Assembly: GCF_001949145.1 (NCBI RefSeq)
Contig: NW_019091404.1
Span: forward strand, 469,047-529,046
Source: Acanthaster planci
Taxonomy: Eukaryota > Echinodermata > Asteroidea > Valvatida > Acanthasteridae
Length of the DNA stretch: 60,000 bases
Reading direction: 5' to 3'
Each line of letters begins with the position of its first letter. The first letter of the stretch is position 1. The notes beneath the pieces are model-generated. The model was not told the DNA's origin, searched no databases, and saw nothing but the letters and a program-made list of their open reading frames with translations. The position numbers were made by a program, and so were the translations under genes. Positions 1-12,300 of the stretch are shown one piece after another.

Positions 1-3000
1 GTCACATTGTGGCTCGTAAATCAAGACGCAAGGTGGGAGGACTAAAATGAATTCACAATATGAAAAATGCACCCACGTAATGTCGTGTCACCACTTTACC
101 AACCTGGTTTATCAACGAAAGCTAATTACTATTATATTTTTATAACGGAGTGATTCATACCACCGTTATCGTATGCATAATTAATCTTAAGCAATAAAGC
201 GTTACATGCACTTAACTAAACTTAACACTATCAATAATTATCTACTCTTTTAGAGTCAAGGCCAACTACATGATATGGCGGCTTGTTAGCCAAATGATTC
301 CCTTCATGAACGAGACGTTCCTGGCCATCCAACAGAAACACCAGGAGACTGTCGACGGCACCACTGCTCCAACAGCCCGCTGGAAGACGTGCGTCTCCAA
401 CGCCAATGACCACTACAAGTTTATCAGCGGCAGGATGTACGTGGATAATTACTTTCCTGGGGACGCAAAGCAGAAGGTACGGAATAACAGATATCCCGGG
501 GGAGGGGGATATCCCCCCCACACTCTTTTTGTCCTGGGGTATATTAACAGTGTAATCACCCCGCCCATTTTTCAAGTCACTGTGCGCACCCCTGGCCTGC
601 ACCACCGGCATTTGCCAGCGTTACGATCTTACCTGATATGGAGGCGATGCTGAGCTTACAGAAATTATCGCCCCCCCACACATGACAAGAAATCTGTGGT
701 CATGGTAATAAATGTACAGCAATAACGTACAACAGTTCTTAGACTAACAGTTATGGCTTACTCTAAGGCTGAAATAAATCTCTTTAGAGGCCTACAGAAG
801 ACCTACATGCAGTCAACTGACGTACTGATGTCAGTTTACAATGACTCTCGAGGCCATCACATGCAACTTGTGATCCTGAAAAGAAAACTATATTTGTAGC
901 AGTACATGGATGTACATATGTTTCCTTGTAATTTTAACTTAAGACATTTCTTTTATTAAAATTTTGTTTTGGAAGGCCCTAGATATGATTCGCAATCTGC
1001 GGACGGCTTTCAAGTCCATGCTGACCACGAATGACTGGCTCCAAGAGGAAGATAAGCCCAAAGCTGCTGAAAAGGTTCGTGCAAATATCATAAACGTCAG
1101 GTCAGTGGTCAAAGTTTTGCATGAAAATCGAACACCGATCCCTGAACCTAAATAGCTTTGCAACAAATGTATTCATTTCAATTTTAGTCACCTATTTATA
1201 TAAATTACTAAGGTAAGTCTTTGTGTGACACATAAAGCAATGTATTATACAAAAATCTAGATCCCTGTAATCAGTTGGAAAAACAAAAGTCGATTTGATA
1301 TCAGAAATACTGTCAGGATGGTGCTGTAAACACTAGAATGCCATACCTTACACTTGAAAAGTCAGACTAGTTGCTGTTCAGAAACATCAAAGGTATGACT
1401 ACTTAACTTTCCATTGATCGTATTTGTCTCAGTTCGATGTATTGTACAGACCTATAGCATCTGCAAATTGTTAACCTTTCCTTTGACCTTCAGGCAGATG
1501 TGATGACCTTTGAAATTGGCTACCCGGAGTGGATAAAGGACAACGCTAAACTTGACGAGGAGTACGCTGGTGTATGTAGGACATAATCATGATATCGTGA
1601 CATATGCTAAGAGAACATCCATATCGAATAACAGCGTTGTAGTATCCATATGTTATTTGTCATTACTTTACGTACGGCGATAGAATCCCTTGAGAAGTGG
1701 TCAAGGATATCAACTTTAATATCTAAAGCCTATGATTCGGCAAGAGTTCTGATACATATATCCCAGGAAAAATGCTTCTCTGAAAACAGTGTTCTGTATG
1801 CTCTTCTTTACTTAAAACACCATGCAGTATCACGATGTGAGAGCACCATACCTGCAACTTCTTGAGACAAATAATTACAATGCAGGGCATGGTCATTAAG
1901 GTAATAAAGCATTGTATAGACAATATCTTGATTTCCTAGCTAACTACCGTGGACAAGTATTTCCAAAACAACCTGAAGTACCGTGAATGGAATTCCCAGG
2001 CCCGATTGGCACTCCTACGGGAGGATGTGGACACTGAAACCTCACTGTGAGCATGTGGTACCATTTTGCAAGGAATAAGATTTGTCAGTGTTTAAAAAAG
2101 GACAAGAGTAATCGCTAAATAAAAAACACATGAGAATATGTTGCAAGGAAACTTGAACGCCTCTTTAACGTGCCTTGGACAAGCCTGTTTGCGTAGGCTA
2201 CGAGCACTTCAAAGTTGTTTCTGGTATTAAACACTCGATTGTATTCTGTTTCAAGGTGGCAGGTTGGACTAGCTGTTGTCAATGCTTTCTACTATCTCGG
2301 CAAAAACGGAATGAGTAAGCTGTGTTCTTTGAATCTCATTAATAAATCTCTGCCATCCTCTGCACAAGCCATTATCATGGCAAAAAGCTTTAACCGATCG
2401 ATCAGGAAATGCGATTCAACACCAACGAGCTGTTTATTGGCCAATACCTAAAACCTGCGAAATTGCAAAGTAATATAGCTGTGTAACCAGGTCGGTCACG
2501 TATCTAGCAGTTATTGTCATACCCACTTACCAACTGGCCATTCACTCCACTGTCACCAACTGTCCTGCCCTGCCATACATTTAAACAATTCAAACAAGCA
2601 CCAAATCTACCAGCCAGTCATCCGACTCACAACGCTGATACCCACCAATTTCACGTTCTTGAACGTCTGTTTTCTAGTATTTCCGGCAGGCATCCTCCAA
2701 CCACCTTTCTACCATAAGGATCTTCCCTGGTGAGTTCTGCCATCTGGGCCTTCCAACAATATGAGTTTGTTATTTGTTACCATGCAGGAATCTTTTGGAA
2801 CTGACGTCTGTAAATCTGTTATCAACTTGGCCAAAACAATGGAAAAACAACAACAATAAAGCTTGGAATCCAAGTTGCCATGCATTTTCAAGTTGCTGGA
2901 ATGTGTTGTATTGTTTCTGCAGTGTTGGCCCCATGGAGCTGGGGTAAACTCCATCAAGAACTCGGCTGTAACAGGCCTGATTTTTTTTAAATCTAGAATG

Positions 3001-5962
3001 CATGTACAAAAACCTTCTTAACATTACAAATGATAAATTTGAACTCAATCACACGTTACGGTCATTGAATTAATGGCTAATTGCGCGCCAGTATGCGTGC
3101 ATTCAGCACCGCAGTGGAAAAAAGTATACATTTTTGGCTGAGTGAGAATTATGTGTTCGATTTTTGCCAATTTGGTGTCCAAATGACTGCAAAGAGCTAA
3201 TCTTAAAACTCTTAAAGTCTCAGCTCCTCAAAAATTTGCACTTAAGCGATATTGGAAAACAGTCGAGGGGGGATATTACGCCTTCGACTTTTTTTAAGGT
3301 TACAGAATTTATCGATACGACTTCTGTAAATCTGAAAGTGTAATCAAGGCTGTTGAGCAAAATTACTGTAAAAAAACTTCAGAAGCCTACTATATCCAAG
3401 TCTAATACCCAGCATCTTACTTATTTCTACGCGAATGCCAAAGAATGACAAAGTGACGCCAGGATGCCTACCCAGTTAATTTATTCACTCAACTTCGCGT
3501 AAAGTGAAGTTGCTGAAACTGATATTAAAATTAAAGTGAATGTTTTTGAGTAAAAGTCTAAACACGAATACACATGAATTAAATCCCAGTAGACACAAAG
3601 TACAATTTAAATGTTCATAATAAATATGTTTATAATAAATACACAGGTATCCATATAAATCTAGGAAACTGACAATCACTAGGTGCTATGAGGATGATAA
3701 GCTGTGGTATCAAAGCAAATATAATGATGTCTTCCACTGTCATTTCCAAATTACATAAGTGTCAATATGGAAGAATATAAACCTGATAAGGTATAGAAAG
3801 TTTACCAAGGCTTACAGAGGTTAGTTCTGGTGCTAAAACATCAAATTAACGAGACTAAACGCCAGGAAACGTATCTAATGCAACTGGCAAATGGTAATCC
3901 AAAATACAAGCGGTTAGGTGGACAAGCATCCATGTGGAAATGCTCCGAAACGTGATAGAATAAGTAAGCAAATATTAAATGGATCACGCAGTAATATTGC
4001 AAATCCAACTTCTTATAACACTCAATTGTCTCTAAGCCGATAAAAGACTTTACACCACCGCAAAATGAGAGTGAAACATACAATCTTCACAGCTTTCGGT
4101 GACACAACGAAGATCGTGAAGCGGTTGATGAAATTTCCTGGACTGGATATTCAGTATGCGAATGTGATAAAGGCTTGTTGCGACACCGTTGGATTAAAAA
4201 CTCCTTTTAACCTGGAATTCTATACGTAAATTGTGTGATGATTATTTTAAGAGAATAAAGAAACATACTACCTAGCTTTATACTATGCAAATTAAACTGA
4301 TGGGAAGGGNNNNNNNNNNNNNNNNNNNNNNNNNNNNNNNNNNNNNNNNNNNNNNNNNNNNNNNNNNNNNNNNNNNNNNNNNNNNNNNNNNNNNNNNNNN
4401 NNNNNNNNNNNNNNNNNNNNNNNNNNNNNNNNNNNNNNNNNNNNNNNNNNNNNNNNNNNNNNNNNTTTTCTTATAAACCATTTTTAAATTTTAGTAATAC
4501 ATTGGCGTAATTACAACGCACTTTCGCAGGAACTGATTCTATATATGCATGATTAATTAACAGGAGAATGCTCCGGAGGACTCATGCAAAATTTCGTGTC
4601 TTTCTTGTTCTTGTTACAGGAAGAATGTTCGACAAAGACGGCATCCTTAGGCAGTGGTGGACTCAGGAATCCATTGACAATTTCAAAGAGAAAGCCCAGT
4701 GCATGATCGATCAATACTCCGGCTTTGTTATGCCAGAAAATGGCAGACACGTAAGCTTTGAATTGTGGATTATCTTTCCCGGTTTTTTTTCCAATTGCAT
4801 TCCATTTTGCGAAATTATGCCTGCCCATCAAGACCCTCTTTGCCATGACAAAACAGCCTCTTTGTTATCCAATGATTTGAATGAGGGCGACAGTTTCTGC
4901 ACCTAGGAGAAAAAATTAGTAAAAAGACGCAAATCTGCTACTTTTTACAGCTAAACGGTACAAAAACGCAAGGTGAAAACATCGCTGACGCCGGAGGACT
5001 CAGAGAGGCGTATAAGGTATCACCACAAATGCACAGCACACACATACATGTACATCAACATTACATGTATAATTTCAAAGCCCAAAGGTATCAATCATGT
5101 TTTTTTTTTAATTTTGTCGCATATATATATCTTTTCTTTTCGAAAGGCCTACATGGACAACATTCCTAAAGAGCCTCGACTTCCTGGTGTTGATTTCACC
5201 GAGGAGCAGATGTTCTTCCTTTCATATTCTCAGGTAAAGCAAAGACTTTCACGTACTACTGTACGACAATGTTTTACTGTTTCGAATCCTAAATTGAAGG
5301 AGAAGACCCTTCCAGATCTGAAAAGATCTTGTGACGCCATGCATGCTTGTCGGTTGGCAGCGGGACAAACAGCTGCCGAATCGTCTTTCCAATACTTAGC
5401 CCACGCTCAACTGTAGCGTGCCGAATCAAAAACTATGCATGCGGTGAATATAGAAGACTGTTCGATTTTCCACATAACAGGGTGCTTAAAAAAGAAACAG
5501 GTTGGCAATATGCATTTATATGAAGTATTTGAAAGGTCTCAAAAAGGAAATCAGGAAACAGAAACGTTTTCCTCTTTTCTTTAAGCTCTCGTGCAGTGTG
5601 TTCAAACCTGAAGGTGTGGATTACTACATCGACTTTGGAGTGCACAGTCCCGAGCGATACAGGTTGTTTAATGTCTCCTACGTGATTCTCAGCAATCGAG
5701 TCAATTATCCAAACGTTATACAATAATTTTTGCGAGTAAATGAATACAAGGAAAGTAACACGAATGAACCAAATGTTTTAACTCGGCAAGTGCTGTGTCC
5801 TCTCTTGCCAAGCCAGTTACTAGTGTGCTTATAACAAGCAATCTGTTTAATTCTTGTAGAGTCATTGGTCCACTGCAGAACAACGAAGCGTTTCACGCTG
5901 CATTCAACTGCCCTGCGGGAAGCTACATGAACCCAGACGTCAAATGCAAAGTCTGGTATTAA
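1..5962 (+). CDS. M13 zinc metallopeptidase, copy A (3' part only)
   Basis: Neprilysin/ECE-type ectopeptidase that would cleave small extracellular peptides at the cell surface. Exons, numbered after copy B: 1-32 (end of exon 10), 254-476, 976-1074, 1494-1571, 1940-2046, 2256-2314, 2678-2729, [exon 17 not visible], 4620-4750, 4951-5016, 5147-5233, 5586-5662, 5860-5962. All have AG/GT borders and phases matching copies B and C. Visible motifs are VNAFY (substrate-binding Asn-Ala), GENIAD (third zinc ligand Glu plus catalytic Asp), HSPERYR (His and Arg of the active site) and the C-terminal CKVWY. The HExxH exon expected between 2730 and 4619 is absent and its place coincides with the N run. 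No stop or frameshift was found, so this looks functional. Exons 1-9 and the membrane anchor lie upstream of the window. Introns are strikingly similar to those of copy B. One codon is missing in each of exons 14 and 15 relative to B. Confidence 0.9.
4310..4465. other. Assembly gap in copy A hiding the HExxH exon
   Basis: A run of 156 N. The left flank (about 4285-4309) matches 26411-26435 of copy B and the right flank (from about 4470) matches from about 26731. In B roughly 300 bases lie between these points and contain the HExxH exon (26496-26563). The N count therefore does not equal the homologous length, and the gap is the natural place for copy A's zinc-binding exon. Confidence 0.9.
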
Positions 5963-7250
5963 GTTCGTTCAGAAAAATACGCCAATGTAACTCAGATTTT
6001 TAAAAATTAAAAGAAATATTAATTATTCTTACAACTGCAAAACATTAAACAAAACTAAGAAATAAATGCGTATTTTAGTGACTTGTCCTTCATAACAACT
6101 TGATAAATCATTAATTGCATGAGGTGTAAACTCGTATGAGCATTAGAACTAAAGTATAGATACTTCTTGTTCACTCTTATCTTGATCGTCCAATTGCATT
6201 ATTATAGTTTTGCTTAGTAATGATTAAATTGTTATAGTTATATCGTAGATATCTCTTATGCAATGTTTCTTATTTTTCTGAGCATAATGCAAAGTAAACA
6301 TTTGGTTTGCTGGGAATTTGGTGATTACGGGCAATGAGAGTTGTTGCATTCATATTATGAATTGTTCACTGTGTGTCATATTCAAGATACTACACATAGT
6401 TTAGATGCATAACTCTTCAGGCTAGTTTTGGAAAAGAAGGCAACGCCTTTCGGTTTCTAGTTTTACTTGTTCAGAAAATTAAGTAAGTTTAGGAGACGGG
6501 GTACTGAGTTATGAATACTGTGGCAGATGTAAAATAGCGCCAATTAATTGTTCTTAAACTGCTCCTGTGGCGAATCTCTTTCACTTACCTGTCTTTAAAA
6601 ACTGATTGATAAAAAGGGACTTTAGTACATTATTTCCACATAGGTGCGGTGTGACACTGGTTCACTATTCTATGGCATGCAAAGTTAACATTTAATCCAT
6701 GTATTACAGATGTCTCTACTCCTAGACACGCCAAGTTAACATTTATTCCTGGAATAGAGATGTCTCTTTTAGGAATAGAGTATGTATCACATGCAGCTAC
6801 CATAAAACACCGTTGCCTACACGGTATGATTTTTTTGGCTTGGTTAAAAGGGTGAGGTCGCCCTTGCTAAGGCACGGTCTCCTACAGTTACTCAGAGGGT
6901 TTTAATTAAAATATGTTCAACGAGTTGATTTTCTCTCCGAAATTTTCGATTGACTGCGGTAATATTGTCATTTCATGTCCAGCAGTGGTTACAGATTTTC
7001 TTAAAGCAAAATTCTCCTTTTATTTAAATTAATAGTCTTAATGTGTTTTGTTCACTTGATACATATCCTCCTCATTTTACTTTTATTTCAGCATTTTTAC
7101 TTACTTATATTCATTTGCTAATTTGTAACGCATAATTTTAATTGTCTTTTGTGTTTCTCTTTTTTTAACTCCCTATGTAACCAGTTCATGTCTCAGTTTA
7201 AGCTCGGTTTTTACTCTCCCTATTATTAAAGTAAACATTTTTGAGAGAAC
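5963..7250 (+). other. Copy A 3' flank, probable 3' UTR
   Basis: AT-rich DNA after the copy A stop, with no coding potential that I can support. Several stretches align with the region after copy B, for example the words around 6060-6360 and 7081-7235 against 28470-28790 and 29270-29430. An ATTAAA poly(A)-like signal lies at 7225-7230, matching the place of AATAAA at 29421-29426 behind copy B. The UTR extent is inferred. Confidence 0.5.
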
Positions 7251-7400
7251 CATCACGAGGACAAGAGTTCCAGTCAACTTTTTGGCAATTCCACTCAACT
7301 CGAGTCCCAACAGCAAACTCCCTCAACTGGACTGAGTCAACATGTGAGCAGATGACTCGACTCAACTCGAGTGACACAATTCAGTTATTCGTTGGGCTAA
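7241..7400. repeat. CAACTCGAGT-rich degenerate tract
   Basis: CAACTCGAGT, GACTCGACT and close variants recur several times. A shorter related stretch sits near 31340-31460, downstream of copy B. From 7401 to 8520 I see no gene. There is a short A/G-rich run at about 7939-7968 made of AAAAG-like units. Confidence 0.4.
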
Positions 7401-8520
7401 AAAATAGTCCGTCTCTGGTCAGACCAATATTCCGGAATTAATGCGGCGACACGGCTTGTATTGTTGATTGTACAGACAATAGCACACCCACATGTTGTCA
7501 AATTTTGGAACTAGTACGAACGAACAACTTCGTATCTAAGGTTGTTGTAATTGCTCAACATCGATCTCGTCGATATCAATCACCCTGAGTAAAAGATCCA
7601 GCTACCCGCAAAAATGTTTCCCGAACAGGGCGCTGGGAAGGGCTGTTGGATTTGCTGATTGGCTACATTGTGCACGACCTGCGACCACCAGGTTCTCACT
7701 TCCTTTCAGCGAAGCGTTAGGCCTATCTAATTTTTTTTTGGATCACCAGTGATAATGCTTGGGCACGGGTAAAGTTGTTGGTTGTATGATAAAAACAATG
7801 CCTTGGTACAATCACAGTGTGGTAATTTATCTTCTAAGTATCACTGATCACGTGTCTTTTAGCGATGTATTTCAAATCAGTGGTTATCTTGATCAATTTT
7901 AGATGAACAAATAAAGTGTAGTGAGAATAGTTTCAGCAATGAGGAAGAAAAGAAAAGAAAAGAAAAAACTATCGAATTGGTAACCGCCGCTTGTGTAACG
8001 CATTAAGCGAGCTCGCGCGCCTGGCAGCGATTTATTCCCACAATGCTCTGCGCGTCGATCGTCTAGCTTTGACCCCGTATGACGTAATTTTCTTCAATAA
8101 AATCTGTGCAAGGCAATCAGCAATTCCCTGCGCCCTGTTCAGTGGACTGGTTCCCGTCCTGAATGTAGTCTACAGACATCTTACAAACGTCCTCCGAACG
8201 TAGGAACCGGTAGCGGGCAATGAACCTGGTAGAATCCTTCACATAATAATTTCCTTCACTTAAATCTGTGCAACGCCATCAGCCCTTCAAGCACTGGGAG
8301 ACGAACAAACCACGCGATGCCTGCGCAACGCACAAATCGAGCAGGAGCTGCTTTAATATTGGGCTTTTTCTTCTTTGTTACCGAATTCAAAATAACTTCC
8401 TCATAAATTGTCCATTTATCCGCAATTTCATCGCAATAACCACTGATTTGCAATAAATTGGCGTAAAATGATTTATCTGTGAAAATCATTGAAAAGTCAA
8501 TTACAAAACTGTGATCGACA

Positions 8521-8715
8521 TAGGCTTAGCGAAGGGGAGATAAGGTGAGCGGGTATAGCTTTTCTTTTCTCGCTCTGTACCAATGAGGCCTAGTTTCGAG
8601 TCCCGCCTTGACCCGGGCTGTGTGTTGTTGTTTCCAATCCACACTCGCTCTCGGAGGTTTTCTGTGGGTGCTCCGGTTTCCTCCTACCTTTTAAACTGAA
8701 CCTTCTTCCGTAACT
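8521..8715 (+). repeat. tRNA-derived SINE-like element
   Basis: An A-box-like stretch (GGTGAGCGGGTATAGC, about 8545-8560) is followed about 35 bases on by a B-box-like GTTTCGAGTCCC at 8593-8604. These are the two internal pol III promoter elements of tRNA genes. After the tRNA-like head comes a body with GGTGCTCCGGTTTCCTCCT, a phrase I recognise from dispersed repeats of marine invertebrates. It is not a functional tRNA, since no proper cloverleaf or acceptor stem is seen. Both boundaries are approximate. Confidence 0.55.
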
Positions 8716-8961
8716 CCTTATAGGTTATGAATAAACATACAGTTATTGACGTAAATAGCCCGAGTAGCTGAAAGCGCCATTAAAGCAAAACAACTGCGAC
8801 AATTTAGCGAAGATATATAGTACTTGTGTTTAGTTTGCCTCCGCGCTGAAACGTAGCTCACGTTAAAGTAGTTCTATTGGCCTGACAAAAACCTAAATAT
8901 TCAGCATCCATTCCGGACAGGGCTAATCGCACACGTTAAACCGCAGCTAGCTACCAGTCCC

Positions 8962-9029
8962 TATATAAAAAGGACGGACACTAGTCCACCTGTTCTGGCG
9001 CTTGGCAACGAATGACCCGGCTGATACGA
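8962..9029 (+). promoter_or_regulatory. Candidate TATA promoter and first-exon donor
   Basis: TATATAAAA at 8962-8970 is followed about 60 bases later by a strong GTAAGT donor beginning at 9030. That arrangement would suit a short non-coding first exon starting near 8990-8995. The next plus-strand gene is copy B (ATG at 15597), whose ATG directly follows an AAG that could serve as an acceptor. The link to copy B is only inference, as no transcript data are available. Confidence 0.3.
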
Positions 9030-9251
9030 GTAAGTTACGAGCTACAATAATTGCATAGTCTACTTCCCTGCCTAAAGATTCCCGGACAATTCTTGATTAA
9101 AAAAAATCTTCGGTCAGGCATCAAACACGGTTATAAATAGATATGACACGAGGGTCAGGGGTCACAAGTTGCGAGCACGGGTGTTTTCGGTTTAATTACG
9201 GTGGTGCACTTTGTATGTGTGGGCATTAAGCATTTGTCGTCAGGTCCTGTT

Positions 9252-9280
9252 TCTTCCTAGATTATCTTCAGCTAGGAAGA
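9252..9280. repeat. Small inverted repeat
   Basis: TCTTCCTAG at 9252-9260 and CTAGGAAGA at 9272-9280 form a perfect 9-bp stem with an 11-base loop, close to the larger palindrome at 9344-9393. Confidence 0.6.
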
Positions 9281-9343
9281 TTACCGAGGAGACCTTCAAA
9301 GCCTGCACTGGTCGAAGGAAGTTATATTCTGCATGTCGCCTGG

Positions 9344-9393
9344 CTGATTTCGGCAAAGGCAACCGTCGCGACGGTCGCCTTGGCCGAAATCAG
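9344..9393. repeat. 50-bp near-perfect palindrome
   Basis: Two 25-bp arms meet with no spacer. The left arm begins CTGATTTCGG and ends ACCGTCG; the right arm begins CGACGGT and ends CCGAAATCAG. About 23 of 25 positions pair, centred on CGTCGCGACG. There is no coding potential. It could be a fold-back element end or a cruciform-forming site. Confidence 0.75.
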
Positions 9394-12300
9394 TCGGTAA
9401 AGTCAAATACTGTAGCATCAATTCAGTAGCATCACTATTAGGATACGGGAGTTTACGTTCAACAGCTAACCTACCTACCCGGCCGGGAATAACCAAATAT
9501 CAACGGTGTCATGCACACATGTCGACTATAGATGGGACGACTTTGGAATATTTCGGCTATTTCCGGAAAACCGGAGGAATGCCTCCAGTATTGGTCACGT
9601 GGACATTGGGTGATACCGGACCCCCGATTCGTAAAGTAGTCTGAATCATAGGGTCTGGTATCCAGACTTAGTAACTGCACACACAACACGCATGTCGGAT
9701 TGCAGCACAGCGAAAGATGTCTTGTACCCAAAACTATTGTGAAAAGTACGATCACGAGTACAGTTGAGACTGAATTGAGGCCTTCCTTTCTTCTGCACTT
9801 GAGAATGATGCATCCCCCAAAGGAGGCATGGGTTCCGCCCCAAACTGAGGTAAGAATTCATCTTTAGGTTAAATAACTCTCATCCTCACCATAATAACAA
9901 AAAACAGGAGATCGTAACTCGAAGAACTTGACTAGCACGGAACCATGATTCCACGTCCAGAACTCGAGTGCTGTTTACAATGTAAAAGGTAGCGTCCCAT
10001 GACGACAGTTACCGTGGTGAAGGATCTACACATGAACTTGTCCGCTGAAACTGCCTGAAGCAACATGTTCTGAGCCATTAACTGACTTTTAGCAGACAAA
10101 TTGCCCGTCTGTCTAAAGATTGTTCTAGGAATATCAATCCAATGTGATTATTCAGACTGCAGAGGTGAAACGGGGGCCAGCTTACGACAGTCAAACAGGA
10201 CTGCCTGTAGAGCAGTGGAAAAAAGGCAGTGAAGTCGGACAGTAGTCTTTTTGAGGGAGATAAGAAGAGTACATTTATTTGTGTCGTTGTTGCCTATGGG
10301 ACAAGACAGTTGGAATCTGAATCGGTTGCATATTTATCTTCCACTATCAAGTCTGGGCGGGGGCGCCATGGTGCCGTGCTACCAAAGACGTGTCCAAACA
10401 CAATTTTAAATTTGGATTTTTTCATGTAATCTTTTGTGGCCTACACGTGGGGTAGACTTCATTTTAAGGTTTTTTTTACACGCCTTTGGAGGGGGAGGTA
10501 GAAACCGAAAAATATCGCTGTTCTCTCATTATTTAAAGACAAATGAGGGCCGGGGTCCAATTAGCCGTTCCCCGCACCCGCCTTTTCGTGCAATGGATAG
10601 AAGGCCTATTTAGTCTCCCCAATTAAATGACGGACGCAAATATACTTTGTGCCACCTGGCAAAGGCCTACTTGTGTCGCCTGGCTTTCTGCGACAGGCGG
10701 AGTTGGAAGAACGCCAACCCTCAGGCTGTTCCATTGGCTGTGGCGACCTTTTTGCCTGGCACTTTGGCTGTACGTATGTTCATGCCCCTCCTTTAGTTGG
10801 TGCGTGTGCGCACTGAATCCCACTACAGCCCCAGAAGCCAGTAAAATGGCTCTTGACTCCAACAGGTGAACCCCACTGTAACCGATCAACATCAAGCTCA
10901 GAGAAAGTTGTTTGCCCTTGATTCGAATTTAAACACTCAAAGTCTCTTTTGCTAATTTCCACACTAGGCCTATAAAAATCCATTTTCACGTACCCCCAGA
11001 GTAACACAGTAAGAAAAGTTGGAAGCGAAGCCAACATTTTAGAGGTTTTTTTTTCAGTTTTGCCGAGTTTTTCCTGACATGTCTCTACTTCTGAATGGTG
11101 AGGAATGTCATGAACGCTCTAATGAGAATCATGCAAGAAGGAAACCGTATGAATGAGAACGGAAAGAGTTTGTTTGTGCCTTCAAGTCTGGCAATTTGAC
11201 AATGTTTGAGTACGTATCAGTGAAACGCAGTAAAAGTCAACTCGCACCCAAATTCACTCGTATCCAGGTATGTGTGTGTGTACGTGTACGCCATGCCCAA
11301 AATCCGGGCATCTCGTTTTTGACCGCTGCCGGACTCAGTGCGGAAATTTGAATCTGGAGGAAAAACGAACCGCATTTCACACAAATGGCTTTCGATCTTG
11401 AAAAAAAAACGACTGGATGGATATAAAAAATTCATCAGTCTTCCAGACAATATTACCCATGATCTGAGGGGAATTCGACAAAAGTGCGAAAATTGGGCTC
11501 TAAGTAAGGTGAAAAATACGGAAAATGACAAAAATTGGTCCAGGCTAATGGAAAATGAAATGAATTTAAAAACGGGTTTTGTACCTTGAGGTAATAAACT
11601 TTTTTGTTCATAAGATGTACTACCTTTCATGTGGCTTCAAATTTATTTGAAAGTAAACCCGGAAAAATTGTGAAAATGAGACACAAAATTAGGTACCATA
11701 AAGCACGATATTTTTTTTCGTCTGTCCTAAAATTGACATTTTCCACTTCTTTGGTTATTTTCTGGAGAGCTTTGCCTTACTAGAAGATAGTTTTAAACAT
11801 CACCATTTGATAGATTCAATTTATTCACACATAAGGTCTTCAAGGGAAATGGCAGTACAAATCCCAATATATGCGTCGCTTGCTCGAATAATTTTTTCAG
11901 GCCAACGACCATATGTCACTGTTGCGCATGCGCGAATACACCCACAGCCTATGGGGACCGAAAATACGTGGCTGGGAGCGTTGGGAGACGAGGCGGTAGA
12001 ACGAAAGTGTCTTGGGTCATCACATCGTCGTCATAAGAGGGAAAAACGAGACACTGGAACCCACGAAGACAATCTTTCCTGGAGGCCAAGGAACATATGG
12101 GGAATTCACCTGAGTGTTGCCATCACGCCGATAAAGTAATTGCATAAACGTGCAAGGTTGCATGTCAAATAGCGTCGGAGATGTACGACGGCTGAATTGG
12201 TTCATACATGTGCATGTGCAGGTAATGATATACTATGTGTGTTCTACAGGCGCGTTATATATAGTGTGAACCTCTGCCTTAATGAAGTCCACATAATGCA

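Noticed and set aside
231-611. A 126-codon minus-strand open frame over copy A exon 11
   Set aside because: It is antisense to a well-supported M13 exon and has no domain of its own; the same shadow occurs opposite copy B (21999-22292).
1075-1106. Extension of copy A exon 12 to the next donor (GTCAGT)
   Set aside because: It would break the phase with exon 13 and add residues absent from copy C, which stops at the homologous Lys codon.
8545-8604. Possible tRNA gene
   Set aside because: A- and B-box-like motifs are present but arms do not pair and a SINE body follows; better explained as a SINE.
10623-10895. Overlapping 80-90-codon frames on both strands
   Set aside because: Frames on opposite strands of equal length with no homology; the sequence looks like a decayed inverted-repeat fragment.
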